A stretch of 9,686 nt of DNA from Chloroflexota bacterium (GTDB lineage Bacteria > Chloroflexota > Limnocylindria > Limnocylindrales > CSP1-4), in the NCBI GenBank assembly GCA_021812735.1, contig JAKAMV010000309.1:1-9686 (forward strand), given 5' to 3'. Shown piece after piece: positions 1-6,060 of the stretch (the first letter of the stretch is position 1; each line of letters begins with the position of its first letter). Under the pieces are notes generated by a model. That model was not told where the DNA came from. It saw only the letters and a list, made by a program, of their open reading frames with translations, and did not search any database. Made by a program: the position numbers and the translations under genes.

Positions 1-2
1 CG

Positions 3-896
3 GTGGTCGCCGTGCCGACAAACGACGCGCTGGTGCGCGTCGCCGCCGAGTGCGCCGAGGACCTCGCCGCCGACGGGATCGTCTACGCCGAGGTCCGCTT
101 CGCGCCCGAGCTGCACACGGAGCGGGGGCTGACGCTAGACGAGGTCGTCGAGTCCGTTCTCGCCGGCTTCCGCCTCGGCTCCGAGCGGGTGGCCCTCCGC
201 GGAGGGCGCATCGACGTGCGGACCCTGGTCACGGCGATGCGTACATCGTTCCACTCGCTCGAGATCGCGGAGCTCGCCGTCCGCTGGCGCGACGCCGGGG
301 TCGTCGGCTTCGACATCGCCGGCGCCGAGGCCGGCTTCCCGCCCACCCGCCACCTCGATGCCTTCCACTACATCGCCCGGGAGAACTTCCACTTCACGAT
401 CCACGCGGGGGAGAGCTTCGGCCTCCCGTCCATCTGGGAGGCGCTGCAGTGGTGCGGCGCCGAACGGCTCGGCCACGGCGTCCGGATCGTGGACGACATC
501 GCGGTCAACGCGGACGGGACCGCCTCGCTGGGCAGGCTCGCGGCGTACGTGCGGGACCGGCGCGTGCCCCTCGAGATGTGCCCCACGTCCAACGTCCACA
601 CCGGCGCCGCCACATCCATCGAGGGGCACCCGTTCGGGCTGCTCCGCCGCCTGCGGTTCCGCGTGACCGTGAACACGGACAACCGGCTGATGAGCCGGGT
701 GACGCTCTCCGAGGAGCTGGGGAAGGTGGCCCGCGCCTTCGAGCTCTCGCTCGACGACATCCGGTGGCTCCAGATCAACGCCATGAAGAGCGCCTTCTGC
801 CACTTCGAGGATCGCCTGCGGATCATCGAGGGGACGATCAAGCCGGGCTTCTCGCTCGTCGCGACGGAGACCGGGACGGCCCTGACGGGGATCTGA
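3..896 (+). CDS. add: Adenosine deaminase, 5'-truncated by window edge
   Basis: Cytosolic zinc hydrolase of purine salvage that deaminates adenosine (and deoxyadenosine) to inosine. The 297 visible residues hold most of the barrel: YAEVRFAP at 28-35, HAGES at 134-138 (zinc-ligand His134, catalytic Glu137), LGHGVR at 156-161 (His158), MCPTSN at 192-197 and VNTDN at 223-227 with metal-ligand Asp226. The frame is open to base 1, and the N-terminal strand with the HxH metal motif, about 70 residues, is missing, so the gene starts outside the window and the GTG at base 3 is probably internal. The second Asp of the usual NTDD motif is Asn here; from memory the NTDN form is also seen in actinobacterial enzymes, so it need not mean loss of activity. 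The gene ends 38 bp from the stop of the convergent aldolase gene. Confidence 0.95.
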   Translation: MVAVPTNDALVRVAAECAEDLAADGIVYAEVRFAPELHTERGLTLDEVVESVLAGFRLGSERVALRGGRIDVRTLVTAMRTSFHSLEIAELAVRWRDAGVVGFDIAGAEAGFPPTRHLDAFHYIARENFHFTIHAGESFGLPSIWEALQWCGAERLGHGVRIVDDIAVNADGTASLGRLAAYVRDRRVPLEMCPTSNVHTGAATSIEGHPFGLLRRLRFRVTVNTDNRLMSRVTLSEELGKVARAFELSLDDIRWLQINAMKSAFCHFEDRLRIIEGTIKPGFSLVATETGTALTGI

Positions 897-934
897 CCGG
901 CCGCTGGTCACGCGTCGATCCGGTCGCGGGTCGA

Positions 935-1609
935 TCAGGCCCGGCGTGCCTCCGCCACGATGGCCGCCGCCTCGCGGGCCGCGGCCGCGACGGCGTCGAA
1001 GTCCCCGGCCGCGATCCACTCCCTTCGCACGAGCCAGCTCCCGCCGCAGGCGACGACGCCGGGGGTCGCCAGGTACGCCGCGAGGTTAGCCGCGTCGATC
1101 CCGCCGGTCGGGACGAACCCGACCCCCCCGAACGGCCCCGCCAGCGCCCGGAGGTAGGGGATCCCCCCGGCGGCCTCGGCCGGGAAGAGCTTCACGACGC
1201 CGATCCCCGCCTCCAGGGCGGCCATGATCTCGGTCGGCGTGCAGGCGCCGGGCAGGACCGGGAGGCCCACCTCGGCCGCCCTTCGGACGACGGCCGCACC
1301 GAACCCGGGTGAGACGACGAAGGACGCGCCGGCGTCACGCGCGACGTCAAGCTGCCCGGCGGTGAGGACCGTGCCCGCGCCCACGAGGATCCCCGGGACC
1401 GCCCGCCTGATCGCCGAGATCGCCTCCGCCGCCGCGCGGGTCCGGAACGTGATCTCCGCGCATCCGACCCCGCCCTCGAGGAGCGCCTCGGCCAGGAGCA
1501 CGGCCGCCGCCGGGTCGTCGACCTCCACGACGGGGATCACCCCGAGCCCGCGCAGCCGCTCGGCGAAGGCCGGCTGCGTGAGCCTCGTGTCCGCGGGTGA
1601 CTCGGGCAT
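935..1609 (-). CDS. eda: KDPG/KHG aldolase (2-dehydro-3-deoxy-phosphogluconate aldolase)
   Basis: Class I Schiff-base aldolase of 224 residues, normal for the family. It cleaves 2-keto-3-deoxy-6-phosphogluconate to pyruvate and glyceraldehyde 3-phosphate (Entner-Doudoroff and uronate pathways), or 4-hydroxy-2-oxoglutarate to pyruvate and glyoxylate. Visible signature: AEITFRT at 51-57 with the catalytic Glu52, GAGTV at 77-81, SPGF at 100-103, PGACTPTE at 120-127, VVKLFPAE at 138-145 with Schiff-base Lys140, and PTGGI at 167-171. The ATG at 1609 is preceded by GGGGAG with a 7-nt spacer. The gene follows the 351-aa gene by 20 bp, so the two are probably co-transcribed and the partner may act on sugar acids or related carbohydrates. 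The exact substrate cannot be told from sequence. Confidence 0.95.
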   Translation of the reverse strand: MPESPADTRLTQPAFAERLRGLGVIPVVEVDDPAAAVLLAEALLEGGVGCAEITFRTRAAAEAISAIRRAVPGILVGAGTVLTAGQLDVARDAGASFVVSPGFGAAVVRRAAEVGLPVLPGACTPTEIMAALEAGIGVVKLFPAEAAGGIPYLRALAGPFGGVGFVPTGGIDAANLAAYLATPGVVACGGSWLVRREWIAAGDFDAVAAAAREAAAIVAEARRA

Positions 1610-1629
1610 CGCTGGGCTCCCCTCGAGTG

Positions 1630-2685
1630 CTAGCGGGCCGCCAGGGCCGCGTCGGCCAGCAGCCGCCACGCCGCCGACCCGGGGATCGTCGCCGGGGCGC
1701 CCGACGCGCCGTCCGCGTGACTCGTCGGCTCGGCATCGGGCCAGGCGCGGACCACGATCTCGTCGACGCCCGCCGAGGCCGCCGCGGCGACGGCCGCCAC
1801 GAGGAGCTCCTCCCGGCCGGCGCGGATTCCTTCCACCGAGAGCCGGAGGTGGGGTGCGACCCGCCCGCGCGCGGCCCTGACGAGACGCCGCGCCCGGAAG
1901 CTCACCTCGTCCACGGCCGACGCGTCGATCTCGCCGCACGCGTCCGTCCCGAGCCCGTCCACGTAGGCGAGGGCGACGAGCTCGTCCCATGCGAGCGCCT
2001 CGGGGTGGTCGCCGGTCGCCGCGGCGACCGTGAGGACGTTCCGCAGTCCCGCGCGGTGGGCGCGCGCGATGCCGGGCTCCAGCAGTCCCACGAGCGACCG
2101 CCGGCGGAAGGCGCGGACCTCCGGGGTGAACGAGGTGGGCATCGTGCCCCCCGGCGCATCGTGGCGGCCGAGCGCCCACGCGTCGAGGCAGCCGTCGCAC
2201 GCGCACGCCCACGCGTCGCGGCGTCCGGCATGCCAGGGGTCGCGGGCGGGGATCCACAGGCGGGGCTCCGCCCAGGCGATCGCGTCGGGATGCGCGGCGA
2301 GCACGGCGACGAGCCAGCGCTCCAGCCAGGCGCCGGCCCCGGGATCGTTCGGGCACGCGGCGGGGACGTGCGTGCCGTCCGTGAGCCGCTGGCGGAGGGA
2401 CGGCTCCCGCGCGACGGCGATCGACGCGCCGCCGCCGGCGAACAGGCCGAGGACCCCGCGCGGCGCCACGCGGACCTCGAGCGAGCGGTCGCGCGCCTCC
2501 GCGACGAGCGCGCCCAGGTGCGCGGGATGCTCGAGCGCGTCCTCCTCCGACGCGGCGAGGACGACCACCGACGCGCCCGTCGACGCGATCGCGTCGAAGT
2601 CGCGGCTGGCGTGCTCGATGCGGGCGGATCCCGGGTAGCCGACGCCGATTCGCACGATCGCGATGGTATCCGACGGCCGACGCAT
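1630..2685 (-). CDS. Uncharacterised TIM-barrel-like protein (351 aa), operon partner of the aldolase
   Basis: No signal peptide or membrane segment, so probably cytosolic. The alternating strand/helix pattern suggests a (beta/alpha)8 barrel: an opening strand VRIGVGYPG at 11-19, then VVVLAASEEDA at 40-50, VRVAPRGVLG at 71-80, PAACPND at 108-114, AIAWAEPRLW at 135-144, a Cys cluster CACDGC at 161-166, MPTSFTPEVRAFR at 182-194 and LRNVLTV at 214-220. From memory it resembles uncharacterised glycoside-hydrolase-like proteins in which a DEPH-type strand and a C-x-C-x-x-C cluster recur; here the strand reads AEPR, so a putative acidic residue is changed. Its place 20 bp before a KDPG/KHG aldolase points to sugar-acid catabolism, but no reaction can be assigned. 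The start at 2685 matches the first predicted strand; the frame stays open to about 2919 with no protein-like sequence. Ribosome binding is weak (GGGGGAC, 3-nt spacer). Confidence 0.8.
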   Translation of the reverse strand: MRRPSDTIAIVRIGVGYPGSARIEHASRDFDAIASTGASVVVLAASEEDALEHPAHLGALVAEARDRSLEVRVAPRGVLGLFAGGGASIAVAREPSLRQRLTDGTHVPAACPNDPGAGAWLERWLVAVLAAHPDAIAWAEPRLWIPARDPWHAGRRDAWACACDGCLDAWALGRHDAPGGTMPTSFTPEVRAFRRRSLVGLLEPGIARAHRAGLRNVLTVAAATGDHPEALAWDELVALAYVDGLGTDACGEIDASAVDEVSFRARRLVRAARGRVAPHLRLSVEGIRAGREELLVAAVAAAASAGVDEIVVRAWPDAEPTSHADGASGAPATIPGSAAWRLLADAALAAR

Positions 2686-2703
2686 ACTGTCCCCCGGCCG
2701 GGC

Positions 2704-2814
2704 GACCGGGTCCCGGCGACCGACGAGCGCGCCGCCAAGCGCGAGGAGGGGCTGGCGGCGACCGAGCGCGAGCTCGACAAGGTGGCCGCCGCGGTGGCCA
2801 CCGGACGGCTCCGG
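2704..2814 (+). pseudogene. Possible IS1634-family transposase fragment
   Basis: In this rightward frame about 37 residues read like one internal piece of a transposase: a charged helical stretch with KREEGLAATERELDKVAA at its centre, ending in AVATGRLR. From memory, IS1634-type (IS4 superfamily) transposases carry a similar 'E-x-E-L-D-K-[IVL]-x-x-x-V-x-x-G-R-L-R' segment followed by GxxxIGxRVG. That continuation is absent: the frame turns into low-quality sequence after 2814, and no start, stop or terminal inverted repeats can be seen. If right, it is a scrap of an insertion sequence at the left border of the less GC-rich segment. A chance helical reading in GC-rich DNA is the alternative. 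Confidence 0.35.
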
Positions 2815-2896
2815 TCCGACCCCGCACCGCCGGAAGTTCGGGCTAGCGCGCCGAGTAACCCTCCGGCCAGGCGAGCGTGTCGACCACGCTGCGGCC

Positions 2897-3043
2897 TCAA
2901 GCACCTGCGCTGGCGTCAAGGACGCCCTTCGTCACGCCGTTCGCCTCGACCATGACACGGATACCAGACAGCTCGATGCCCGGACACGCCTCGGGTCCGT
3001 ACGTCACGAAGTTCACAGGTTCGTAGGTCTCACCGGGCGACAT
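2897..3043 (-). pseudogene. 48-aa ORF, probable frameshifted body of a small lipoprotein
   Basis: From ATG 3043 this frame gives 48 residues with protein-like composition: MSPGETYEPVNFVTYGPEA, then CPGIELSGIRVMVEANG, ending LDASAGA. Immediately upstream, in the frame continuing from the stop of the 174-aa lipoprotein gene, the DNA reads VIATAVFAVAACGPQ, which looks like the hydrophobic end and lipobox (VAAC) of a lipoprotein signal peptide; that frame stops after four more residues. A one-base shift would join the two into one lipoprotein, but no start codon remains for the signal part because the upstream gene ends right before it. It is therefore read as a remnant, fused by deletion to the 3' end of its neighbour. 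A short real protein from ATG 3043 is possible, though no convincing Shine-Dalgarno precedes it. Function unknown. Confidence 0.4.
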
Positions 3044-3092
3044 GCTGCGGGCCACAGGCGGCCACGGCGAAGACTGCGGTCGCGATGACGGT

Positions 3093-3617
3093 TCAGACTT
3101 CAGGTGGGAAGATGCCTTCGCCTGAAGTCATCGACCCATCAGAGGCGACAAACTGCCAGTGGATATCCGCTGGCGTCACCTCTTTCTCGCGCAGGGCGAT
3201 CGCCCACACGCCGTTCGTGACTTTCCCACCCCTGGCTTCGGGAAACCCTTCCAGCGTCACGTGGTCAACCCCAGGGCTCGCCGTCCCATAGACGAAGGAG
3301 TTCCACTCCTCGCCGGTGTTGCCCCCATGTGAGACGAGGTGGAGGCTATCCTGCCCGATCGTTGCTCGTGTGCTGGTCAGGATGTGAGCGACCCAGCTTC
3401 CCTGCCAGTCGCGCGTCAGGCTCACAAGATCGAGGTGCCCGGCAGCGAGCCGGGCACCAAACGACTGACCGTTCGAAAGGAGCGTGACCTGGTCAGAGGG
3501 GATGGCATCGGATGAGATCGTGGTGCGCCGTCCATCCTCGGTCGTGCCGCCCTGCTGCCCGGCTCCACACGCCGCGAGCAGGAGGGCGAAAAGCAGTGCG
3601 ACGACCTTGCGGATCAT
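3093..3617 (-). CDS. Lipoprotein of unknown function (174 aa)
   Basis: The N-terminus is a textbook lipoprotein signal: MIRKVV, a hydrophobic run, and lipobox LAAC with lipidated Cys17, so the mature protein should be anchored on the outer face of the membrane. The rest is about 155 residues of polar, beta-rich sequence without Cys pairs or a recognised domain; aromatic landmarks are DWQGSWVAHIL, EEWNSFVYG, GVWAIAL and IHWQFVASDG near the C-terminus, ending FPPEV. ATG 3617 is preceded by GGAGGT 9 nt upstream. The gene starts 27 bp after the stop of the 298-aa secreted protein, so the two likely form one operon and may act together at the cell surface. A decayed second copy of its 3' half lies at 4972-5190, so the family was once present twice here. 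Confidence 0.8.
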   Translation of the reverse strand: MIRKVVALLFALLLAACGAGQQGGTTEDGRRTTISSDAIPSDQVTLLSNGQSFGARLAAGHLDLVSLTRDWQGSWVAHILTSTRATIGQDSLHLVSHGGNTGEEWNSFVYGTASPGVDHVTLEGFPEARGGKVTNGVWAIALREKEVTPADIHWQFVASDGSMTSGEGIFPPEV

Positions 3618-3644
3618 CTCTCCCAGCTACCTCCCCTGGTGGGA

Positions 3645-4541
3645 TCAGTGGGTGAAGCTTGTGTAGGCGGCCGCCGACCACGCCACCGCGGACGACGGCG
3701 ACGGGGTGAGCGACACCGACGGTCCGGAGACGCTTACGCCGATCCCGGCATTGAGCGAGGAGCCGGCGGTGTGGTAGTAGGTGATGACCACGTTGGCAAG
3801 GGCGTTCGCCCAAGTGGTTTCTTGGATGTCCTGCCAGTTCTGTCCCCATTGCACTTGGCATGAGTAAAGACCCTGGGGGCCGCATGCAGTCCGCGCCCAC
3901 TCGTGGAACGAGTAGGAGACACCGGCGTTTGCGGTGCCACCATCTCGATGGATGTCAAGCGGGCCCGGGTTGACGCCGGTTGGCCGATAGTAGACGCCCG
4001 AATAGCCGTCCGCGATCATGGCGAGCCCGCCGGCCCAGCCCGTCGCGAACTTGTCCTCGGTCCCGTTGTAGGCGTCCATCCCGTAGGCGTAGCCGTTCGA
4101 GAACGAGAAGTAGCCGCCGAGGAGCCAGACGTAGCCCGCGTACCGCGTGTCGCGGTTCACCGAGATCGAGATGTAGAGGTCGTGGTAGCCTCCGGTGCCC
4201 GCGGCCGTTGGGACGATCTTGGGCGCAGCGGCAGTTGTCCGGGTGAGAGCGAACCCGGTCGTAGCCGACGCGTCCTGCCGCTCAAGAAGGGTGACTGTTT
4301 CGGTCCCGTCAGCGGTCTGGGCGACGCGATACCGGAACCGCGAGTAGGCGACAGGGACGATCCGCGGGTCGGCGGTTCGAGCATCGAAGAGCACGAGCTC
4401 CTCCGGCTGCATCGTGGCTCTGATCGCGGCGAGTGTGGCGGGTGGCAGTCGGTCCGCTGGGGATGCGGAAGCGAGTCCTCCTGATGCCGACAAGGCTACG
4501 ATCAAGACGACCGGGACGGCGACGAGCCGGCGAGCCCACAT
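3645..4541 (-). CDS. Secreted protein of unknown function (298 aa)
   Basis: It has a Sec signal peptide: MWARRLV, a hydrophobic core to about residue 22, and a likely cleavage after LASA near residue 27. The mature protein opens with a helical part (PATLAAIRATMQPEELVLF at about 34-52), followed by a long Gly/Tyr/Trp/Asn-rich beta region: GYHDLYISISVNRDTRYAGY at 118-137, GGYFSFSNGYAYGMDAYNG at 142-160, WAGGLAMIADGYSGVYY at 169-185 and a Ser/Pro-rich tail (VSLTPSPSS). Cys220 and Cys228 could form a disulfide. There are no membrane anchors, cell-wall motif or recognised catalytic signature. It could be a surface or extracellular adhesin, inhibitor or antimicrobial, but none of these can be claimed. 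ATG 4541 has an excellent Shine-Dalgarno, AGGAGGT, 7 nt away. Codon use is less GC-rich than in the flanking metabolic genes. Confidence 0.8.
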   Translation of the reverse strand: MWARRLVAVPVVLIVALSASGGLASASPADRLPPATLAAIRATMQPEELVLFDARTADPRIVPVAYSRFRYRVAQTADGTETVTLLERQDASATTGFALTRTTAAAPKIVPTAAGTGGYHDLYISISVNRDTRYAGYVWLLGGYFSFSNGYAYGMDAYNGTEDKFATGWAGGLAMIADGYSGVYYRPTGVNPGPLDIHRDGGTANAGVSYSFHEWARTACGPQGLYSCQVQWGQNWQDIQETTWANALANVVITYYHTAGSSLNAGIGVSVSGPSVSLTPSPSSAVAWSAAAYTSFTH

Positions 4542-4548
4542 GAGAGAG

Positions 4549-4555
4549 ACCTCCT
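4549..4555 (-). promoter_or_regulatory. Strong ribosome binding site of the 298-aa secreted protein gene
   Basis: Read on the minus strand this is AGGAGGT, complementary to the 16S rRNA 3' end, with a 7-nt pyrimidine/purine-alternating spacer before ATG 4541. It fixes that start codon. Confidence 0.8.
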
Positions 4556-4624
4556 GTAGCGGAAGATGAACCCACCGCCGGCGCCAAGGAGCGACGGCTG
4601 GCGCGACTCGACGCTACGGGAGCC

Positions 4625-4630
4625 AGGAGG
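4625..4630 (+). promoter_or_regulatory. Shine-Dalgarno sequence of the 62-aa kinase-like ORF
   Basis: A perfect AGGAGG stands 9 nt before GTG 4640. The matching place in the kinase copy reads AGGGGG, with the same spacing to its GTG at 8952. The conserved pair is the main reason to place both starts at the GTG. Confidence 0.6.
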
Positions 4631-4639
4631 CGCGCAACA

Positions 4640-4828
4640 GTGGGTGAATCCGAATCACGGGCCTTCGGATTCCCGAATCTCGCCCGGGCTCTCCCTCCCG
4701 CGCACACCGCGAGGCCGACGTTCTCCCTCGCCCTCCATGCGGCCGGCGTCGCGTTGCCGGCGCTCGCACCGGCCGGTCGGCTGGGCGAACTCGGACTCAC
4801 GCCCCTGCCCGACGTCGTCGCCCTCTGA
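4640..4828 (+). pseudogene. 62-aa ORF copying the N-terminus of the sensor kinase
   Basis: Starting at a GTG with an AGGAGG 9 nt upstream, this ORF encodes VGESESRAFGFPNLARAL, then a hydrophobic stretch including LALHAAGVALPALAPAG, and stops at 4826-4828. The kinase encoded at 7384-8952 begins VGESESRAFGVPNLARTL and continues with a first membrane segment VALLAVGVALPVLALAT, so the two are homologous over about 45 residues. After that the ORF reads RLGELGLTPLPDVVAL and ends; the sensor, kinase and ATPase parts are absent. It is most simply the truncated end of a duplicated kinase gene. Because start, ribosome site and frame are all intact, a translated short membrane peptide cannot be excluded. 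Confidence 0.55.
4646..4672. repeat. Perfect 9-bp dyad (hairpin) just after a GTG start
   Basis: GAATCCGAA at 4646-4654 is the exact reverse complement of TTCGGATTC at 4664-4672, with the 9-nt loop TCACGGGCC between them. It begins three bases after the GTG of the 62-aa ORF. The kinase copy keeps the arms with one extra base, giving an interrupted 6+3 bp stem. It could be an operator, a structure in the mRNA that hides or tunes the start, or the terminal palindrome of a repeat element. Confidence 0.55.
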
Positions 4829-4971
4829 ACCGTAATGGGTTGCGTGGAGACCCTGACGGTTCGAGAACCGATGGCGTCGATACCAAACGAGCTGGACTCT
4901 GGGAAGAAGCCAGCAGGGTGACGGTCGCCATGTGGGATCGCCACGCTGGACCTCGTCCGGCCCCGTCCTGG
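4829..4971. other. 143-bp gene-poor stretch with a small hairpin
   Basis: No supported gene. It is less GC-rich than the flanks. CGGTT at 4857-4861 and AACCG at 4866-4870 form a 5-bp stem with the loop CGAG; there is no T-run, so it is not called a terminator. A 28-codon rightward frame from ATG 4835 to TGA 4919-4921 has reasonable amino acid composition but no relative or clear ribosome site, so it is not called. Confidence 0.4.
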
Positions 4972-5190
4972 TCAGGCGTCAGGTGGGAGTATCCCGTTCC
5001 CCGACAGGATAGTTGTCCCCTCAGGTCCCATGAACCTCCACGAGACACTGCTGGGCGACCGGGACCCGGAGACCGACGATCGGGGACCATGGCGACGTTC
5101 GACGACTTCACGCGCGAGGGCGGCACGGGGGCGACCCCCGTCTTCCGGCTGCTCGCCTCGGTGGTGCCCGCGGAGTAGAGGATCGGTGGC
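4972..5190 (-). pseudogene. Decayed 3' part of a second copy of the 174-aa lipoprotein
   Basis: On the minus strand, three successive frames together spell a relative of the C-terminal half of the 174-aa lipoprotein. The 5' piece reads ILYSAGTTEASS then VPPSRVKSSN (compare FVYGTASPGVD and FPEARGGKVTNG); the middle piece, one frame over, reads PWSPIVGLRVPVAQQ (compare VWAIALREKEVTPAD); the last piece, after another shift, reads SVSWRFMGPEGTTILSGNG then ILPPDA and a stop at 4972-4974 (compare IHWQFVASDGSMTSGEG then IFPPEV). The last piece is the clearest match; the others rest on weaker similarity. The remnant has at least two frameshifts and is cut off at its 5' side by the 3' end of the SRPBCC gene. 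It is non-functional as it stands. Confidence 0.6.
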
Positions 5191-5201
5191 CGGCGCCCCG
5201 G

Positions 5202-5930
5202 TCAGGCCGTCGGACGCTCCGCGCGCCGCCTGATTCCGAGCATCTGCTTCCGCGTCATGACGAACACGCCGAGGCCGAATGCCTCGCCCATGACCGCCTG
5301 CCCGCCCCCGGAGGGAGCCGGCATCTTCACCCGCATGCGCTCGGTCAGCCGCGTCCGACCGTCGTCGAGCTCCCGGAGGACCATCGCCCAGCTGGCGGAG
5401 AAGCCCGCCATCGAGGGCATCGCCTTCCCGGTCGCGCGCAGGTTGACCGGTGCCTCGTCGATCACCTCGCCAGCGTCCCTCCGGGCCCTGGCCGCCTTCG
5501 CCTGCTCCTCCATCATCGCCTCGTCGGCCAACAGGACCAGCGCGTGGCCGGGATCGAGCACGGCGACCTTGAACGCGGCGTCGGGGGCCACCGGGAGTAT
5601 GTCGCCCTCGGCGAGCACCTGGAGCGAGGGCTCGATGTGGTCGAGGCTGCCGCCCTTCATGTCGATCGCGTCGTAGCTGTACCAGCCGCCCCGCCCGTAG
5701 CCCATCTGGACGAGCCACGGCCAGACGGCGGCCGGGGACGCGTCGATGTCGATCGCCCGCGTCTCGACGACGTTCGCGTCGGAGACCAGGTCGTCGCCCG
5801 GGAGCCCCATCGCGGACTCGTCCGGATCGACGCCCCAGGAGCGCCACCATGGGCGCACCGCGCAGGCGTAGGCGACGGCGGCGCCAGCCGCCGCCGCGGC
5901 GGTGCCGAAGACCAGGGTGCGGATCCGCAT
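5202..5930 (-). CDS. SRPBCC-family (polyketide cyclase/START-like) protein with N-terminal membrane anchor
   Basis: A 242-residue protein: a hydrophobic Ala-rich segment at about 6-25 that probably anchors it in the membrane, then an SRPBCC-type ligand-binding fold. Diagnostic features are the first strand and helix AIDIDASPAAVWPWLVQMGY at 59-78 followed by GRGGWYSYD, the middle strands (VLAEGDILPV, FKVAVLDPGHALVLL) and the late strand SWAMVLRELDDGRTRLTERM at 180-199 before the C-terminal helix. The fold binds hydrophobic small molecules or lipids in a central cavity; no catalytic role can be assigned. ATG 5928-5930 is supported by GGAGGT at 5936-5941 with a 5-nt spacer; a further in-frame Met upstream lacks such a site. 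It lies 130 bp after the PEBP gene on the same strand, so shared transcription is possible but not shown. Confidence 0.85.
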   Translation of the reverse strand: MRIRTLVFGTAAAAAGAAVAYACAVRPWWRSWGVDPDESAMGLPGDDLVSDANVVETRAIDIDASPAAVWPWLVQMGYGRGGWYSYDAIDMKGGSLDHIEPSLQVLAEGDILPVAPDAAFKVAVLDPGHALVLLADEAMMEEQAKAARARRDAGEVIDEAPVNLRATGKAMPSMAGFSASWAMVLRELDDGRTRLTERMRVKMPAPSGGGQAVMGEAFGLGVFVMTRKQMLGIRRRAERPTA

Positions 5931-6060
5931 GTCGTACCTCCGACCGCCCAGCATCCGGCCGGCCGGGCCGCGCCGACAGTGCCGGAGGGCACCGGCGCGG
6001 CGGGGAGGTCGGGCCGGAGCACCGGGCCTGTCGGCCGGGCGGCGCGCCGGAGCGTCCCGG

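Larger units (their letters stand above)
4606..4687 (+). repeat. Inverted 82-bp repeat, copy B (with Shine-Dalgarno, GTG start and dyad)
   Basis: This segment matches the reverse complement of 8905-8986 at 76 of 82 positions without gaps. It contains, in order: a common lead (ACTCGACGCTA), an AGGAGG at 4625-4630, a GTG at 4640, and codons for VGESESRAFGFPNLAR. The six differences are four before the GTG and two after it, so the untranslated part is almost as conserved as the coding part. Weaker similarity, at protein level, continues to about 4772; leftwards it ends within about 8 bp. The copy lies upstream of, and divergent from, the 298-aa secreted protein gene. Confidence 0.85.

Noticed and set aside
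894..910. TGACC/GGTCA hairpin between the convergent add and eda genes as a terminator
   Set aside because: Only a 5-bp stem, overlapping the stop codon, and no T-run.
50..1312. Long rightward frame of 420 codons over the adenosine deaminase and aldolase
   Set aside because: It is Arg/Pro/Gly-rich with no domain and overlaps two clear genes in other frames; typical shadow in GC-rich DNA.
1597..2955. Rightward 452-codon frame antisense to the barrel-like protein
   Set aside because: It mirrors the real leftward gene and has no protein-like features, except the short transposase-like stretch past 2704, listed separately.
4857..4870. GGTTCGAGAACC-like motif as the T-arm of a tRNA
   Set aside because: No acceptor, anticodon or D arms fit around it, and the loop is too short.
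5089..5178. Rightward 29-codon ORF ending just before the SRPBCC gene
   Set aside because: It is antisense to the lipoprotein remnant, whose match to the intact copy explains the sequence better.
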